Of a stretch of 37,039 nucleotides of DNA, positions 21,531-30,799 are shown piece by piece. How positions within the stretch are numbered: position 1 is the stretch's first letter; each line of letters opens with the position of its first letter. The stretch comes from Clostridiales bacterium. GTDB taxonomy: Bacteria; Bacillota; Clostridia; Oscillospirales; Oscillospiraceae. The notes below the pieces were generated by a model, which was given only the letters and a program-made list of their open reading frames with translations, ran no database searches and was not told the origin of the DNA. The translations under genes and the position numbers were made by a program. Location of the stretch: NCBI GenBank assembly GCA_022786995.1, contig JALFUW010000115.1, positions 1 through 37,039 on the forward strand. Reading direction: 5' to 3'.

Positions 21531-22046
21531 ATGAAACTGATTATCGCGTCCGATATCCACGGCTCCGCCTACTGGTGTGGAAAGCTGATGGAGCTGGTGG
21601 ATCGGGAGCAGCCGGACAAGCTGGTGCTGCTGGGCGACCTTCTCTACCACGGCCCACGAAACGACCTGCCCCGGGACTACGCTCCCAAAAAAGTCATCCC
21701 CATGCTGTCTGAGCGAAAAGACAGGATCATCGCCGTCCGGGGCAACTGCGAGGCGGAGGTTGACCAGATGGTGCTCCCCTTCCCCTGCATGGCGGAGTTT
21801 TCGGAACTTCTGCTGGACGGCAGGACTTTCTATCTGACCCATGGTCATCACGCCAGTCCCGACAATCTGCCGCCCCTGCCGGAAGGCTCCGTCTTCCTGT
21901 TTGGGCACACCCACGTCAAGCTGGATGAAACCCGTAACGGCATCCGCTGCCTGAACCCCGGCAGCGTTTCCATCCCCAAGGACGGCAGCCACAGCTGCCT
22001 TGTCTACGAAAACGGCGTTTTTTCCGTAAAAATTTTGGAGGACTGA
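21531..22046 (+). CDS. yfcE: YfcE/MJ0936-type metallophosphodiesterase
   Basis: A 171-aa calcineurin-like phosphodiesterase of the YfcE family. Metal ligands appear in order: SDIHG (D8, H10), GDLLYHGPR, RGNCE, THGHH and FGHTH. Length and motif order fit YfcE, which hydrolyses phosphodiesters in vitro; physiological substrate unknown. GGAGG lies 8 nt before ATG 21531. The next mini-protein starts right after the stop, so they are one unit. Confidence 0.93.
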   Translation: MKLIIASDIHGSAYWCGKLMELVDREQPDKLVLLGDLLYHGPRNDLPRDYAPKKVIPMLSERKDRIIAVRGNCEAEVDQMVLPFPCMAEFSELLLDGRTFYLTHGHHASPDNLPPLPEGSVFLFGHTHVKLDETRNGIRCLNPGSVSIPKDGSHSCLVYENGVFSVKILED

Positions 22047-22047
22047 C

Positions 22048-22224
22048 ATGGATTCGACGGAATGCGACAGCTGCTGGTATTATGATTATGATGAGGAATA
22101 CGAGGAGTACTACTGCATGATGGACTTAGACGAAGACGAAGTCTGGCGCATTATGACCTCCCGCAACCAGCACTGCCCCTACTACCGGCAGGGCGACGAT
22201 TACACCCTCGCAAGGAGACAATAG
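22048..22224 (+). CDS. 58-aa acidic Cys-containing protein, DUF6472-like
   Basis: Translated directly: MDSTECDSCWYYDYDEEYEE, then YYCMMDLDEDEVWRIMTSRN, then QHCPYYRQGDDYTLARRQ. The CxxC, C and C spacing with acidic Tyr-rich linkers recalls a small zinc-binding family I know as DUF6472 from Clostridia. Function unknown. GGAGGACTGAC lies upstream and its own 3' end (AAGGAGACAATAG) supplies the next gene's ribosome site, so it is tightly packed between the phosphodiesterase and the lipoprotein. Confidence 0.75.
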   Translation: MDSTECDSCWYYDYDEEYEEYYCMMDLDEDEVWRIMTSRNQHCPYYRQGDDYTLARRQ

Positions 22225-22227
22225 GAA

Positions 22228-24075
22228 ATGAAGAAAGTCCTCTGCCTGATGCTTGCCTGTCTGCTGCTTGGCGGCTGCTCCCCGCAGCCTGCCCCGGATA
22301 CCGCCGTATCCGCGCCCACCGTTCAGACCTCTCCCACCGAAGAAGCGCCTATGGGCCTGTATGTGCCGGAGCATCCGCTGGAGCAGTCTGCTCCCGGCGC
22401 TCTGCGCGTTTTTCCCCTGCGGCGGAAGGCCCACGGAATTCTGGCAATGGGCGGCAATCTCATTGCCCTGTGCGGCAGCGGCACCACCGTGCTGACGCTG
22501 CTGGCCGGTCAAGACTTGACGGTCGCCGCCACGTCAGAGCTGGACTTTCATCTTTCGGAGGATGACCCGTCCCTGCAAATCGGGCCGGATACCCTCTCCT
22601 ACTATGACCCTGTGCGCAGGGAAACCGTGATTCTCAGCGATCAGCTCAGGGAAGTGGGCCGCGTTGCCGCCCCGGAGGGATTGACCGGCTCCCCGATTCT
22701 CTCCGCTGACCGCTCCACCCTGTACTACTGCACCGCCACCGCCATACGGGCCTGGAATCTGGAAACCGGCATCCGGCGCTGCGTCAAGGAGCTGTCCTAT
22801 GAGGTTCAGGAGCTTGTGGGGCTGCATCAGCAGGACAGCATTCTGCAGTGCCGCATCGTCCGGGACGGGGAGGAACGCACCCTGTTTCTCACGGCGGACA
22901 CGGGACGCCTGCTGCGGGATGTTCCCGGTGATGTATGGCTGGAAACCCAGGGCAGCGGCTACTATGCCTCCGTCCCCGACGGCCCTGTCCGGCTCCAGCT
23001 GTTCGGTCAGGGCGATGGGGAGCCTCAGCTCCTTACCCCCGGTGACATCTATGCAAGCAGCTTCTATCTTCAAAACCAGCTGCGTGTGATTACCGTGTCC
23101 CAGCGGCAGTCCCCCACCCTCGACTGCTATGATCTGAATAGCGGCCTGCGGGTCGCCAAATTGTCCATTGATGGTGAATACGAGTTTGTATCCGTCACCG
23201 CCCGGGACGAGGATTCCGTCTTTCTTCTTCTGAAAGACCGGGATGAAAACGGCATCCTCTGCCAATGGAATCTCTGCGCCGATGCCACCTGTACCGGCGA
23301 CAATCAGCGCTATGTGGGGCCAAGGTACACGGAGGATTCCCCGGATGTTGCGGCACTTACCCGGTGTCAGGCGGAGGCCGCCCGACTTGGCGAAAAATAC
23401 GGGATTCAGGTGCTTGTCTGGGAAGACCCCCTGCGCGTCGCGCCCTGGGATTACGAGTTTACGCCTGAATATCTGGCCCCGGTGCTGAGCCGGGAGCTTA
23501 CCGAACTGGATCAGCGGCTTTCCTACTACCCGCCGGAAATTCTCGAGGGAATCAAAGCGCACTTTTCCGATCTGACCATCTGTCTGGTGCGGAAAATACA
23601 AGGCTCCCCGGAATCCGGCAGTCTGGAAACAGCCACCGGCGTCCAATTTTATGAGGGAAGCCATGCCTACATCACCATTGCCGTGGGGAAGTATGCCGAG
23701 AGTGCACTGTATCACGAGCTGTATCATGTAATGGAAACCCGTCTGCTCACCGACAGCACCGCCTTTGACCGCTGGGACGCTCTGAATCCCAAGGGCTTTA
23801 CCTATGATTTGGACTACTCCGCGAACCGAACCCGTCACGCGGAGGAATACCTGCAGCCGGACAGCCGTTCCTTTATCGACACCTATTCCATGAGCTTTCC
23901 CAAGGAGGACCGGGCGAGAATTATGGAATGCGCCATGTGCGATGGAAACGAAGACCTGTTCCGCTCCTCGACCATGCAGGCGAAGCTGCGCTGTCTTTCT
24001 GTGGCAATTCGGGAAGCCTACGGACTGAAAAAGTCCACGGAAACCTTCCGCTGGGAGCAGTATTTGAAGCCGTAA
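22228..24075 (+). CDS. lipoprotein with a zinc metallopeptidase-like domain
   Basis: This 615-aa protein has a signal peptide with lipobox (MKKVLCLMLACLLLGGCSPQ, lipid-modified Cys near residue 17), so it is anchored outside the membrane. Residues about 60-370 show repeating beta-propeller-like strands (for example LDCYDLNSGLRVAKLSIDGE). The C-terminal third has H496-E-L-Y-H500 (SALYHELYHVMETRLL), an HExxH zinc site, and a Glu-rich segment after it (RHAEEYLQPDSRSFIDTYSM) that may give the third ligand. I do not know a named family. It ends at a convergent terminator shared with the CBS gene. Confidence 0.72.
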   Translation: MKKVLCLMLACLLLGGCSPQPAPDTAVSAPTVQTSPTEEAPMGLYVPEHPLEQSAPGALRVFPLRRKAHGILAMGGNLIALCGSGTTVLTLLAGQDLTVAATSELDFHLSEDDPSLQIGPDTLSYYDPVRRETVILSDQLREVGRVAAPEGLTGSPILSADRSTLYYCTATAIRAWNLETGIRRCVKELSYEVQELVGLHQQDSILQCRIVRDGEERTLFLTADTGRLLRDVPGDVWLETQGSGYYASVPDGPVRLQLFGQGDGEPQLLTPGDIYASSFYLQNQLRVITVSQRQSPTLDCYDLNSGLRVAKLSIDGEYEFVSVTARDEDSVFLLLKDRDENGILCQWNLCADATCTGDNQRYVGPRYTEDSPDVAALTRCQAEAARLGEKYGIQVLVWEDPLRVAPWDYEFTPEYLAPVLSRELTELDQRLSYYPPEILEGIKAHFSDLTICLVRKIQGSPESGSLETATGVQFYEGSHAYITIAVGKYAESALYHELYHVMETRLLTDSTAFDRWDALNPKGFTYDLDYSANRTRHAEEYLQPDSRSFIDTYSMSFPKEDRARIMECAMCDGNEDLFRSSTMQAKLRCLSVAIREAYGLKKSTETFRWEQYLKP

Positions 24076-24077
24076 AG

Positions 24078-24110
24078 CAAAAAAGCCCGCTTTCCATAAC
24101 GGAAAGCGGG
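24078..24110. terminator. shared convergent terminator
   Basis: A 10-bp perfect stem CCCGCTTTCC (24086-24095) and GGAAAGCGGG (24101-24110). U-tract is best leftward (for the CBS gene); the rightward tail AGTCTTC is weak. Confidence 0.8.
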
Positions 24111-24126
24111 AGTCTTCTATGTAGTC

Positions 24127-24540
24127 TTAGTCTTCGGTAAACAGCTGATCCCGGCAATACTGGATGATGGCCTTACGGGTGATCAGGCCGATAAACGCGC
24201 CGTAGTCGTCCACCACGGGGACAAAGTTCTGATTGGACGCCCGGTCGATCAGGTCGTGCATGGAAGCGGTGATGCGAACGGGAACGTTATCCTTCCGGCG
24301 GGAAATCTCCATGATTCGCCGGGCCTCCGCCTGCCGCATATCCATGTAGCACATATTCTTCAGCGCCCACAACAGATCCCCTTCGGTCAGTGTCCCCCGG
24401 TACTCACCCCGGCGGTTCAGGATGGGCAGAGCCGCATAGCCGGAGGCCTCCATCTTTTCCAGTGCCTGTCGAATGGTAAAATCATCGTGCAGATAAGCGC
24501 ACATTGCTTTCGGTGTCAGAAAAAATAAGATACTGTTCAT
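24127..24540 (-). CDS. CBS-domain pair protein
   Basis: This 137-aa protein is two CBS motifs with no other domain: residues about 1-65 (LTPKAMCAYLHDDFTIRQAL, then LPILNRRGEYRGTLTEGDLL) and about 75-135 (DNVPVRITASMHDLIDRASN, then FVPVVDDYGAFIGLITRKAI). CBS pairs bind adenine nucleotides and regulate partner proteins; no partner is adjacent. Start 24540 follows AAGGAGTAGGCG. A small hairpin lies in its leader and its upstream neighbour on the same strand is lysA, 150 bp away. Confidence 0.92.
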   Translation of the reverse strand: MNSILFFLTPKAMCAYLHDDFTIRQALEKMEASGYAALPILNRRGEYRGTLTEGDLLWALKNMCYMDMRQAEARRIMEISRRKDNVPVRITASMHDLIDRASNQNFVPVVDDYGAFIGLITRKAIIQYCRDQLFTED

Positions 24541-24566
24541 CGCCTACTCCTTTACGGTCATAGCTC

Positions 24567-24601
24567 AGGAGCCTTCGGCTCCTCCAGTCATGAATATTAT
24601 A
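24567..24601 (-). promoter_or_regulatory. likely -10 and leader hairpin of the CBS gene
   Basis: On the minus strand TATAAT (24601-24596) is followed by the stem AGGAGCC-TTC-GGCTCCT (24567-24583). No good -35 is found 17 bp upstream. Confidence 0.4.
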
Positions 24602-24692
24602 GCACAAACCGAAAGGAAAAGTATGAATTTTTATCGTTATTTTGTCTGCAGCGCGTCAAATATCTTACGACACCATTGTGCATTTTGCACAG

Positions 24693-25961
24693 TTATTCCG
24701 AAAACGTGAACTCCGTGCAGTCGAAAGTGGCAAAATAATCCTGAACGGTCTCCGCCCGGCGGATCAGCTTGAAGCTTCCGTCGGATTTGAGGAGCACCTC
24801 GGCGGAGCGCAGCTTGCCGTTGTAGTTGTAGCCCATGGAAAAGCCGTGGGCACCGGTGTCGTGGATGCACACGATGTCACCGATCTCAATCTCCGGCAGA
24901 CTGCGCTCAATGGCGAACTTGTCGTTGTTCTCACACAGGCCGCCGGTGACATCGTAGACATGGTCAAGGATGGCGTCCTCCTTGCCCAGCACCGAAATGT
25001 GGTGGTAGGCGCCGTACATGGCCGGACGCATCAGGTTGGCGGCACAGGCATCCAGACCGATGTACTCCCGGTAGATGTGCTTCTGGTGCAGGACGGTGGA
25101 AATGAGGTGGCCGTAGGGCGCCAGCATGAACCGGCCCAGCTCGGTGAAGATGGCGATATCGTCCATGCCCTGAGGCGTCAGGATTTCCTCATACTGCTTG
25201 CGCACGCCCTCGCCGATCAAGGCAATGTCGCTGGCGGGCTGCTCGGGGCGGTAGTCTACGCCCACACCGCCGGAGAGGTTGATAAAGGAGAAATGGCAGC
25301 CCGTGGCGTTGCGCAGACGCACCGCCAGACGGAACAGCTGGCTGGCCAGTTCAGGATAGTAACCGTTCTGGGTGGTATTGGAGGCGAGGAATGCGTGGAT
25401 GCCGAAGTGCTTCGTGCCCAGCTTCATCAGCCGCAGGATGGCGCCCGCCATCTGATCCTCCGTCATGCCGTACTTGGCATCCCGGGGCATATCCATGATG
25501 GTGTTGCCCAGAGAGAAGGAGCCGCCGGGATTATACCGCAGGCACACCGTCTCCGGCACCTTGCCGTCGGCAATTTTTGCCAAAAACTCCACATGGGTGG
25601 CGTCGTCCAGATTGATGTAGGCCCCCATCTCGTAGGCCTTGCGCATATCCTTCTCCGGGGTCACGTTGGAGGAGAACATCACATCGTGGCCGGTGCAGCC
25701 CACAGCCTGGGCAAGCAGCAGCTCTGCGTAGGAGGCGCAGTCACAGCCGCAGCCCTCCTCCTTGAGGATCTGGATGATATAGGGGTTGGGGGTGGCCTTT
25801 ACGGCAAAATACTCCCGGTAGCCCTTGTTCCAGGAGAAGGCCTTTTTCAGCGCTCGGGCATTGGCCCGGATACCGGCCTCGTCATAAATATGGAAGGGCG
25901 TGGGGATTTCCGCGATAATCTCCTTGGCCTTGTCCAGTGTCAGAAACGGTGTCTTTTTCAT
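24693..25961 (-). CDS. lysA: diaminopimelate decarboxylase
   Basis: A 422-aa PLP enzyme of fold type III, catalysing the last step of lysine synthesis. The PLP lysine is in YFAVKATPNPY (about residue 53), followed by GCDCASYAELLLA, the glycine loop LSGGVGVDYRPEQ, the substrate Arg region ELGRFMLAPYGHL and the second-site Cys loop VTGGLCENNDKFA. All are intact. Start 25961 follows AGAGGGAAAACT; the longer frame to 26243 crosses the riboswitch. Control by an upstream lysine riboswitch supports this substrate over related decarboxylases such as carboxynorspermidine decarboxylase, which the sequence also resembles in parts. Confidence 0.9.
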   Translation of the reverse strand: MKKTPFLTLDKAKEIIAEIPTPFHIYDEAGIRANARALKKAFSWNKGYREYFAVKATPNPYIIQILKEEGCGCDCASYAELLLAQAVGCTGHDVMFSSNVTPEKDMRKAYEMGAYINLDDATHVEFLAKIADGKVPETVCLRYNPGGSFSLGNTIMDMPRDAKYGMTEDQMAGAILRLMKLGTKHFGIHAFLASNTTQNGYYPELASQLFRLAVRLRNATGCHFSFINLSGGVGVDYRPEQPASDIALIGEGVRKQYEEILTPQGMDDIAIFTELGRFMLAPYGHLISTVLHQKHIYREYIGLDACAANLMRPAMYGAYHHISVLGKEDAILDHVYDVTGGLCENNDKFAIERSLPEIEIGDIVCIHDTGAHGFSMGYNYNGKLRSAEVLLKSDGSFKLIRRAETVQDYFATFDCTEFTFSE

Positions 25962-25981
25962 AGTTTTCCCTCTTTTCAAAC

Positions 25982-26200
25982 AAATAAAAAGCCCTGTGCC
26001 GCATGCACAGGGAAAAACGCATTGGGTTTTCCCGGCAGCACAACATCCAGTGGATGACAGTTCCGCGCATATTCTGCGCGGCCCCAGGAAATACCCGCTT
26101 GGCATCGGATATAACCTTCGGCGAAAGTCCCTTTCGCGGCTCGGCAATCGCCACACCGACCCGGTACTGATGGCTTCCGCGACCTCAGCCGTAACGGGGT
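25982..26200 (-). promoter_or_regulatory. lysine riboswitch (L-box) with terminator
   Basis: The minus-strand leader of lysA contains L-box core words in order: GAGGTCGCGG, CATCAGTA, CGCGAAAGGGACTTTCGCC then GAAGG, and AACTGTCATCCACTGG. It ends in a terminator: CCCTGTGC (25992-25999 on plus) with GCACAGGG (26005-26012) then a U-rich tract. High lysine would favour the terminator and switch lysA off. Identification is by motif recall, not by covariance model. Confidence 0.85.
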
Positions 26201-26201
26201 T

Positions 26202-26230
26202 ATTGTATGCGAAACACGCACATTTGTCAA
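26202..26230 (-). promoter_or_regulatory. promoter of the lysA riboswitch transcript
   Basis: TTGACA (26230-26225), 17 bp, TACAAT (26207-26202) on the minus strand, directly ahead of the aptamer. Confidence 0.9.
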
Positions 26231-26243
26231 CCCCAAATCCCAC

Positions 26244-26258
26244 TCTACCGCCGGTAGA
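26244..26258. promoter_or_regulatory. palindrome between divergent lysA and haemolysin III genes
   Basis: TCTACCG-C-CGGTAGA has perfect 7-bp arms and lies between the lysA promoter and the hlyIII gene. Possibly an operator; no regulator is suggested. Confidence 0.35.
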
Positions 26259-26355
26259 ATTGGCATTTCTCCCGGGGATAGAGCGTAGAATGGGGCAGTA
26301 GGTAGCTTTTTGCGAAAACTGTGGTATGCTGACAGCAGTCTTTACACGAGGTGTT

Positions 26356-27030
26356 ATGATGAAACGAACGAAACTGTCTGACCGTCAGCTGCCGGATTAC
26401 TCCCGGGGCGAGGAACTGATGAATATGATCACCCACATCGTAGGCGGGGGCTTAGGTGTTATCGTGCTGCTGACCTGCGTGGTGCGCTCCGCTCTGAACC
26501 AGAATTATTTCGGCATCGTCAGCTGCACCATCTACGGCACCACCTTCATTACCATGTTCACCATTTCCAGCGTCTACCACGGCCTGAAGCCCGGCATGAG
26601 CAAAAAGGTGATGCAGGTCATTGACCACTGCACCATCTACTTTCTGATCTGCGGCACCTACACCCCGGTGGTGCTTTCCGCCATCCGGCCCCTGCACCCG
26701 GCGCTGGGCTGGAGCCTGTTCGGCTTTGAATGGGCACTGGCGGTTCTGGCCTGCACCCTGACCGCCATTGATCTGAAAAAGTACAGCGTCTTTTCCATGG
26801 TCTGCTATATCGGCATGGGCTGGGCGGTGATTCCCTTCGCGAAGCAGACCATGCAGGCCCTGGGCCTGCCGGGCTTCCTGCTGCTGCTTCTGGGCGGCAT
26901 TGCTTACACCATCGGCTCCGTGCTCTACGGACTGGGCAAGAGCAAAAAGTGGATGCACTCGGTGTTCCATATATTTGTGGTTCTCGGCGCGGTGCTGCAA
27001 TATTTCGCGGTGCTGCTGTATGCCATTTAA
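26356..27030 (+). CDS. haemolysin III (PAQR/TrhA) family membrane protein
   Basis: A 224-aa protein with seven hydrophobic segments. Family motifs are present: YSRGEELMNMITHIVGG (first helix with His), SSVYHGL (metal His and Ser), DHCTIYFLICGTYTP (Asp-His), and HSVFHIFVVLGAVLQY (last His pair). In PAQR proteins these His and Asp residues bind zinc in a membrane hydrolase core; bacterial members (YqfA/TrhA) influence membrane lipid balance. True haemolytic activity is not implied. Two tandem ATG codons (26356, 26359) follow GAGGTG closely; the second has the better spacing. It is followed by a strong terminator and is convergent with ftsH. Confidence 0.92.
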   Translation: MMKRTKLSDRQLPDYSRGEELMNMITHIVGGGLGVIVLLTCVVRSALNQNYFGIVSCTIYGTTFITMFTISSVYHGLKPGMSKKVMQVIDHCTIYFLICGTYTPVVLSAIRPLHPALGWSLFGFEWALAVLACTLTAIDLKKYSVFSMVCYIGMGWAVIPFAKQTMQALGLPGFLLLLLGGIAYTIGSVLYGLGKSKKWMHSVFHIFVVLGAVLQYFAVLLYAI

Positions 27031-27037
27031 CGGAACG

Positions 27038-27072
27038 CGCCCCTGCCAGGAAACCGGCAGGGGCGTTTGCTT
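27038..27072 (+). terminator. terminator of the haemolysin III gene
   Basis: CGCCCCTGCC (27038-27047) pairs with GGCAGGGGCG (27056-27065), then TTTGCTTATTC. It touches the ftsH stop, so it probably serves both convergent units. Confidence 0.8.
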
Positions 27073-28969
27073 ATTCTTCGCTTTTTTCTTCGTCTACCTT
27101 TTTCTCTTCTTCAAAGCCGTCGAACATGGCGGTGGTAGAGGCGTCTCCCACGGATTTGCCCTGCATGATGGCCTCGAACTGTTCGCCGGTCATGGACTCG
27201 TGCTCCATCAGGAAATCCACCACAGCGTTGAGCTTGTCGGAATTCTCCGTCAGGATGTTCTTGCAGTGGGCGTAGGCCCGGTCGATCAGGGCCTTCACCT
27301 CATCATCGATGGTGCCCGCCACCTTCTCGGAGTAGCTCTTGGTGGTCTGATAGTCCCTTCCGATGAAAACCTCGCCGCCGTCCAGATAGGAAACGGTGCC
27401 CAGCGTCTCGCACATGCCGTAGCGTGCCACCATGTCCCGGGCCAGCTTGGTTGCCCGGTCGATGTCGTTGGACGCGCCCACGGAAATATCCCCGATAAAC
27501 AGAGCCTCCGCCACCCGGCCGCCCAGCAGAGAGATAATCTGCTCATACATCTGATTCCGGGTCAGGTTGGAGGAATCATCCCTGGGGAGACTCCAGGTGG
27601 AGCCAAGGGACTGGCCCCGGGGGATGATGGTGATGTGCCGCACCGGGTCATGGGTGGGCAGGTAGTACATGGCAACGGCGTGGCCTGCCTCATGGATGGC
27701 CGTTTCCTTCAAATCCTTCCGGGTCTGGACACGGCTCTTTTTCGCGGGACCGGCGGTGATCTTCATTAGCGCCTCGTTCAGATCCTCCATGTTCAGCACC
27801 GGGCGATTCTCCCGGGCAGCCAGGATGGCAGCCTCGTTGAGAAGGTTGCTCAAATCCGCGCCGGTAAAACCGGCAGTGGAGCGGGCAACGGTTTTCAGGT
27901 TCACGGAAGCGTCCAGCTTCTTATCCTTGGCGTGCACCTTGAGAATGTCCTCACGGCCCTTCACGTCCGGGCGTCCCACCTGAATCTGCCGGTCAAACCG
28001 GCCGGGGCGCAGCAATGCCGGATCCAGAATATCCGGGCGGTTGGTGGCAGCCAGCACAATGACGCCCTCGGTGCGGGAGAAGCCGTCCATCTCCACCAGC
28101 AGCTGGTTCAGAGTCTGCTCCTTTTCGTCGTGTCCGCCGCCAAGGCCGGAGCCCCGCTTGCGGCCCACCGCGTCGATCTCATCGATGAACACAATGGCGG
28201 GAGCGATCTTCTTGGCCTGTTCAAACAGGTCACGGACACGGCTGGCGCCGACGCCAACATACATTTCCACAAAGTCGGAGCCGGAAATGGACAGAAACTG
28301 CACCCCGGCCTCTCCTGCCACCGCCCGGGCAAGCAAGGTCTTGCCGGTGCCGGGAGGGCCTACCAGCAGCAGGCCGTGGGGAATCCGGGCGCCGATCTCG
28401 GTGAACTTCTCGGGGTTTTTCAGGAAGTCTACAACCTCCTGCAATTCCTCCTTTTCCTCGTCCGCACCGGCAACGTCCGCAAAGGTGACCTTTTTCCCGT
28501 CGGGCACACCCAGAACGGTGCGGGCCTTGCCAAAATTGTTCAGGGGATTACTGTTATTGGCACGGCCTGCCATGAAGCCCCAGGCAAACAGCAGCACCAG
28601 TCCCACAATCAGCAGGGGCAGAATCAGGTCATAGGCAGACGGGCTCTTTCCGGCGCGGAAATGGAAGGATTCCAACACGCCGGAATTGGCCTGCTCCACA
28701 AACAGGTCATCCATTTCCGAGCGGAACCGATCGGTATCCGCCAGTGTTGCTGTGACGGTAGTCTGTCCGGCGTAAGGCTCGTACAGCTCCATGGTGATCA
28801 CATTGTCATCTACCACAAAGGACCTGACCTGCTGATTCTGAAACAGCTTCAGCACATCGGAATAGGGGATCTGATCCTGGCTCTGGGTAAACAGGCCGCT
28901 GGCCCAGGAAAACACCGCGATGAGCAGCACCAGATACACGATCATCGGGATAATTCTACGATTCTTCAA
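27071..28969 (-). CDS. ftsH: ATP-dependent zinc metalloprotease FtsH
   Basis: A 632-aa membrane-bound AAA+ protease. Two membrane segments (about 7-27 and 115-135) flank a short outer domain. The AAA module has Walker A GPPGTGKT, Walker [16 protein letters not shown] and the second region of homology [20 protein letters not shown]. The protease site is H426-EAG-H430 (AIHEAGHAV). The start is TTG at 28969: it follows AAGGAG by 7 nt and begins the hydrophobic N-terminus; the first ATG would be eight codons further in. It lies 11 nt after hpt in one operon, an order (tilS-hpt-ftsH) that is conserved in Firmicutes. The tail is Glu/Lys-rich. Confidence 0.96.
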   Translation of the reverse strand: MKNRRIIPMIVYLVLLIAVFSWASGLFTQSQDQIPYSDVLKLFQNQQVRSFVVDDNVITMELYEPYAGQTTVTATLADTDRFRSEMDDLFVEQANSGVLESFHFRAGKSPSAYDLILPLLIVGLVLLFAWGFMAGRANNSNPLNNFGKARTVLGVPDGKKVTFADVAGADEEKEELQEVVDFLKNPEKFTEIGARIPHGLLLVGPPGTGKTLLARAVAGEAGVQFLSISGSDFVEMYVGVGASRVRDLFEQAKKIAPAIVFIDEIDAVGRKRGSGLGGGHDEKEQTLNQLLVEMDGFSRTEGVIVLAATNRPDILDPALLRPGRFDRQIQVGRPDVKGREDILKVHAKDKKLDASVNLKTVARSTAGFTGADLSNLLNEAAILAARENRPVLNMEDLNEALMKITAGPAKKSRVQTRKDLKETAIHEAGHAVAMYYLPTHDPVRHITIIPRGQSLGSTWSLPRDDSSNLTRNQMYEQIISLLGGRVAEALFIGDISVGASNDIDRATKLARDMVARYGMCETLGTVSYLDGGEVFIGRDYQTTKSYSEKVAGTIDDEVKALIDRAYAHCKNILTENSDKLNAVVDFLMEHESMTGEQFEAIMQGKSVGDASTTAMFDGFEEEKKVDEEKSEE

Positions 28970-28980
28970 TGGGTTTCTCC

Positions 28981-29523
28981 TTACTTTGTATATACTTCCG
29001 GCTTCAGGATGCCCACATAGGGCAGGTTCCGGTATTTTTCGTTGTAGTCAAGGCCATAGCCCACCACAAAGGCGTTGGGAATGGTAAAGCCCACATAGTC
29101 AGCCTTCAGTGTTACGCCCTCCCGGCGGCGCTCAGGCTTGTCAAGCAGGGTGCAGATTTTGATGGAAGCGGGGTTCTTCTCCTTCAGATGGTTCACCGTG
29201 AACTCCAAAGAATTGCCGGTGTCGAAAATATCCTCCAGAATCAGCACATGCCGGCCGGCAATATCCGCAGTCACATCCTGGCGTACCAGCATTTTGCCGG
29301 TGGAGTTGGCGCCGGAATAGGAGGACAGCCACATAAAGTCCATCTGGCAGGGCACTTTAATTCTACGAACCATGTCTGCGTAGAACACCACCACGCCCTT
29401 GAGAACGCCCACGATCACCGGGTTTTTGTCGGCATATTCGGCAGTGAGAATTTCGCCCAATTCCGCAATTCGATTCTGAATCTGCTCTTCCGTCAGAAGA
29501 ATCTGCTCAATATCCTTATCCAT
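28981..29523 (-). CDS. hpt: hypoxanthine phosphoribosyltransferase
   Basis: A 180-aa purine-salvage enzyme making IMP/GMP from hypoxanthine/guanine and PRPP. The PRPP motif [15 protein letters not shown] (about residues 95-110) is intact, with the early [13 protein letters not shown] and [11 protein letters not shown] loop and the late purine-binding [15 protein letters not shown]. Length is normal. ATG 29523 overlaps the end of tilS by 8 nt, indicating translational coupling; GGGGGAG lies upstream. Confidence 0.95.
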   Translation of the reverse strand: MDKDIEQILLTEEQIQNRIAELGEILTAEYADKNPVIVGVLKGVVVFYADMVRRIKVPCQMDFMWLSSYSGANSTGKMLVRQDVTADIAGRHVLILEDIFDTGNSLEFTVNHLKEKNPASIKICTLLDKPERRREGVTLKADYVGFTIPNAFVVGYGLDYNEKYRNLPYVGILKPEVYTK

Positions 29524-30799
29524 TCTGTTTCTCCCCCTGTAGTTTTTCAAAACGAACCGTCACAGCCGGAAGCGACTCCGCCGCCCGGTCTAAATTTACG
29601 CCAATGGAATAAACGCCCAAAATTCCAAGGTCATCGCACAGCACCGGGATTTTTTCCCGCTGGGAAGCCGGAACCTTTCGGTCGATCAGCAGCTTTTTCA
29701 GGCTCCTACTGCCGCCGGGAAGCCGCAGAGCATCCCCGGATTTCCGGGAGCGCAGTAACATCTCTCCTGACGGACATACCGTTATGGTATCCGGGGTATT
29801 GCGGATCTCCACAGAAGGTTCGCAGATCACCCGGTAATCCCCCACCACAGCCTGTCCCGGGCAGGGAAGGCTGGTTTCACAGATCTTCGAATCCTCCGCC
29901 AGAACCGTCAGGGTATCATAGCAGCGGGAAATGGTGACACCGCCGGGAAAAGCGGCTCTCGCGGATGGGTTGTCGGAGAAAACCAGCGCTTCCGCCTGGG
30001 AGATATGCACATCCTCCGGCTCCGGGATTCCGTTCCGCTTCAAAAAAACCTCCAGTGCCCTGCCGCGCAGCGCCCGGGGCATAGCGCGCAGGGTGTTCAC
30101 ATCCGGCAGCGTATCAAACGTGCTCTGCTGGGTCAAGTATGCTTCATCCAGACGCAGCCGCAGAGCCATTTGGGACAGGTTTTCCCCAATCCTAGGGTTT
30201 TCCTGACGCAGCAAGGGCATGACATGATGGCGGATACGGTTGCGAAGAAACACGTCAGTCTCATTGGAGCTGTCCTCCACATGAGGAAGACTCCACTCCT
30301 TAAGAAAGCTTTCCACCTCTTGCCGGGTAACACTGAGCATGGGGCGAATCAGCCTTCCCCTTTGGGGTGCGATGCCGCCCAGCCCCTTCAGGCCGGTGCC
30401 CCGAATCAGGTGCAGCAGCACCGTCTCGGCGTTGTCGTCGGCGGTATGGGCCGTGGCGATTTTTCCATCCAACGATTGGAGGTAGGCATACCTTGCGTCT
30501 CTTGCGGCGGCTTCCAGCCCCTTCTTTCCGGGCTGCACCTGCCCTCCGCCCACATGGAGCGGGATATCATATCGGGCGCAGAAGTCCCGGACGAATTCTT
30601 CGTCCCGCCGGGATTCCTCCCCCCGGAGATGGTGGTTAAAATGGGCGGCTTCCAGTGAAATACCCAGCTTCCCCTTCAGAAGATACAGGGCAAACAGCAT
30701 TGCCACGGAGTCCGCCCCGCCGGAAACAGCGCAGATCACCCGGTCTCCCGGTTCGATCAGCCCTTGCTCCCGGATGAATTTCAGCAGCTTATTCTGCAT
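29516..30799 (-). CDS. tilS: tRNA(Ile)-lysidine synthase
   Basis: A 427-aa enzyme that adds lysine to C34 of tRNA-Ile(CAU). The ATP PP-loop is VICAVSGGADSVAMLFAL (about 20-37), followed by AAHFNHHLRGEESRRDEEFV and the TAHTADDNAETVLLHLIRG region. Family tRNA-binding domains follow, the C-terminal one containing RLPGGSRSLKKLLIDRKVPA. Start 30799 overlaps the dnaB stop by 11 nt; GGGAGTGGAAG lies upstream. Coupled at both ends, it fits the conserved tilS-hpt-ftsH order. Confidence 0.95.
   Translation of the reverse strand: MQNKLLKFIREQGLIEPGDRVICAVSGGADSVAMLFALYLLKGKLGISLEAAHFNHHLRGEESRRDEEFVRDFCARYDIPLHVGGGQVQPGKKGLEAAARDARYAYLQSLDGKIATAHTADDNAETVLLHLIRGTGLKGLGGIAPQRGRLIRPMLSVTRQEVESFLKEWSLPHVEDSSNETDVFLRNRIRHHVMPLLRQENPRIGENLSQMALRLRLDEAYLTQQSTFDTLPDVNTLRAMPRALRGRALEVFLKRNGIPEPEDVHISQAEALVFSDNPSARAAFPGGVTISRCYDTLTVLAEDSKICETSLPCPGQAVVGDYRVICEPSVEIRNTPDTITVCPSGEMLLRSRKSGDALRLPGGSRSLKKLLIDRKVPASQREKIPVLCDDLGILGVYSIGVNLDRAAESLPAVTVRFEKLQGEKQNG

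Noticed and set aside
24642..26057. A 471-codon plus-strand frame opposite lysA
   Set aside because: Antisense of lysA and its riboswitch; no family resemblance.
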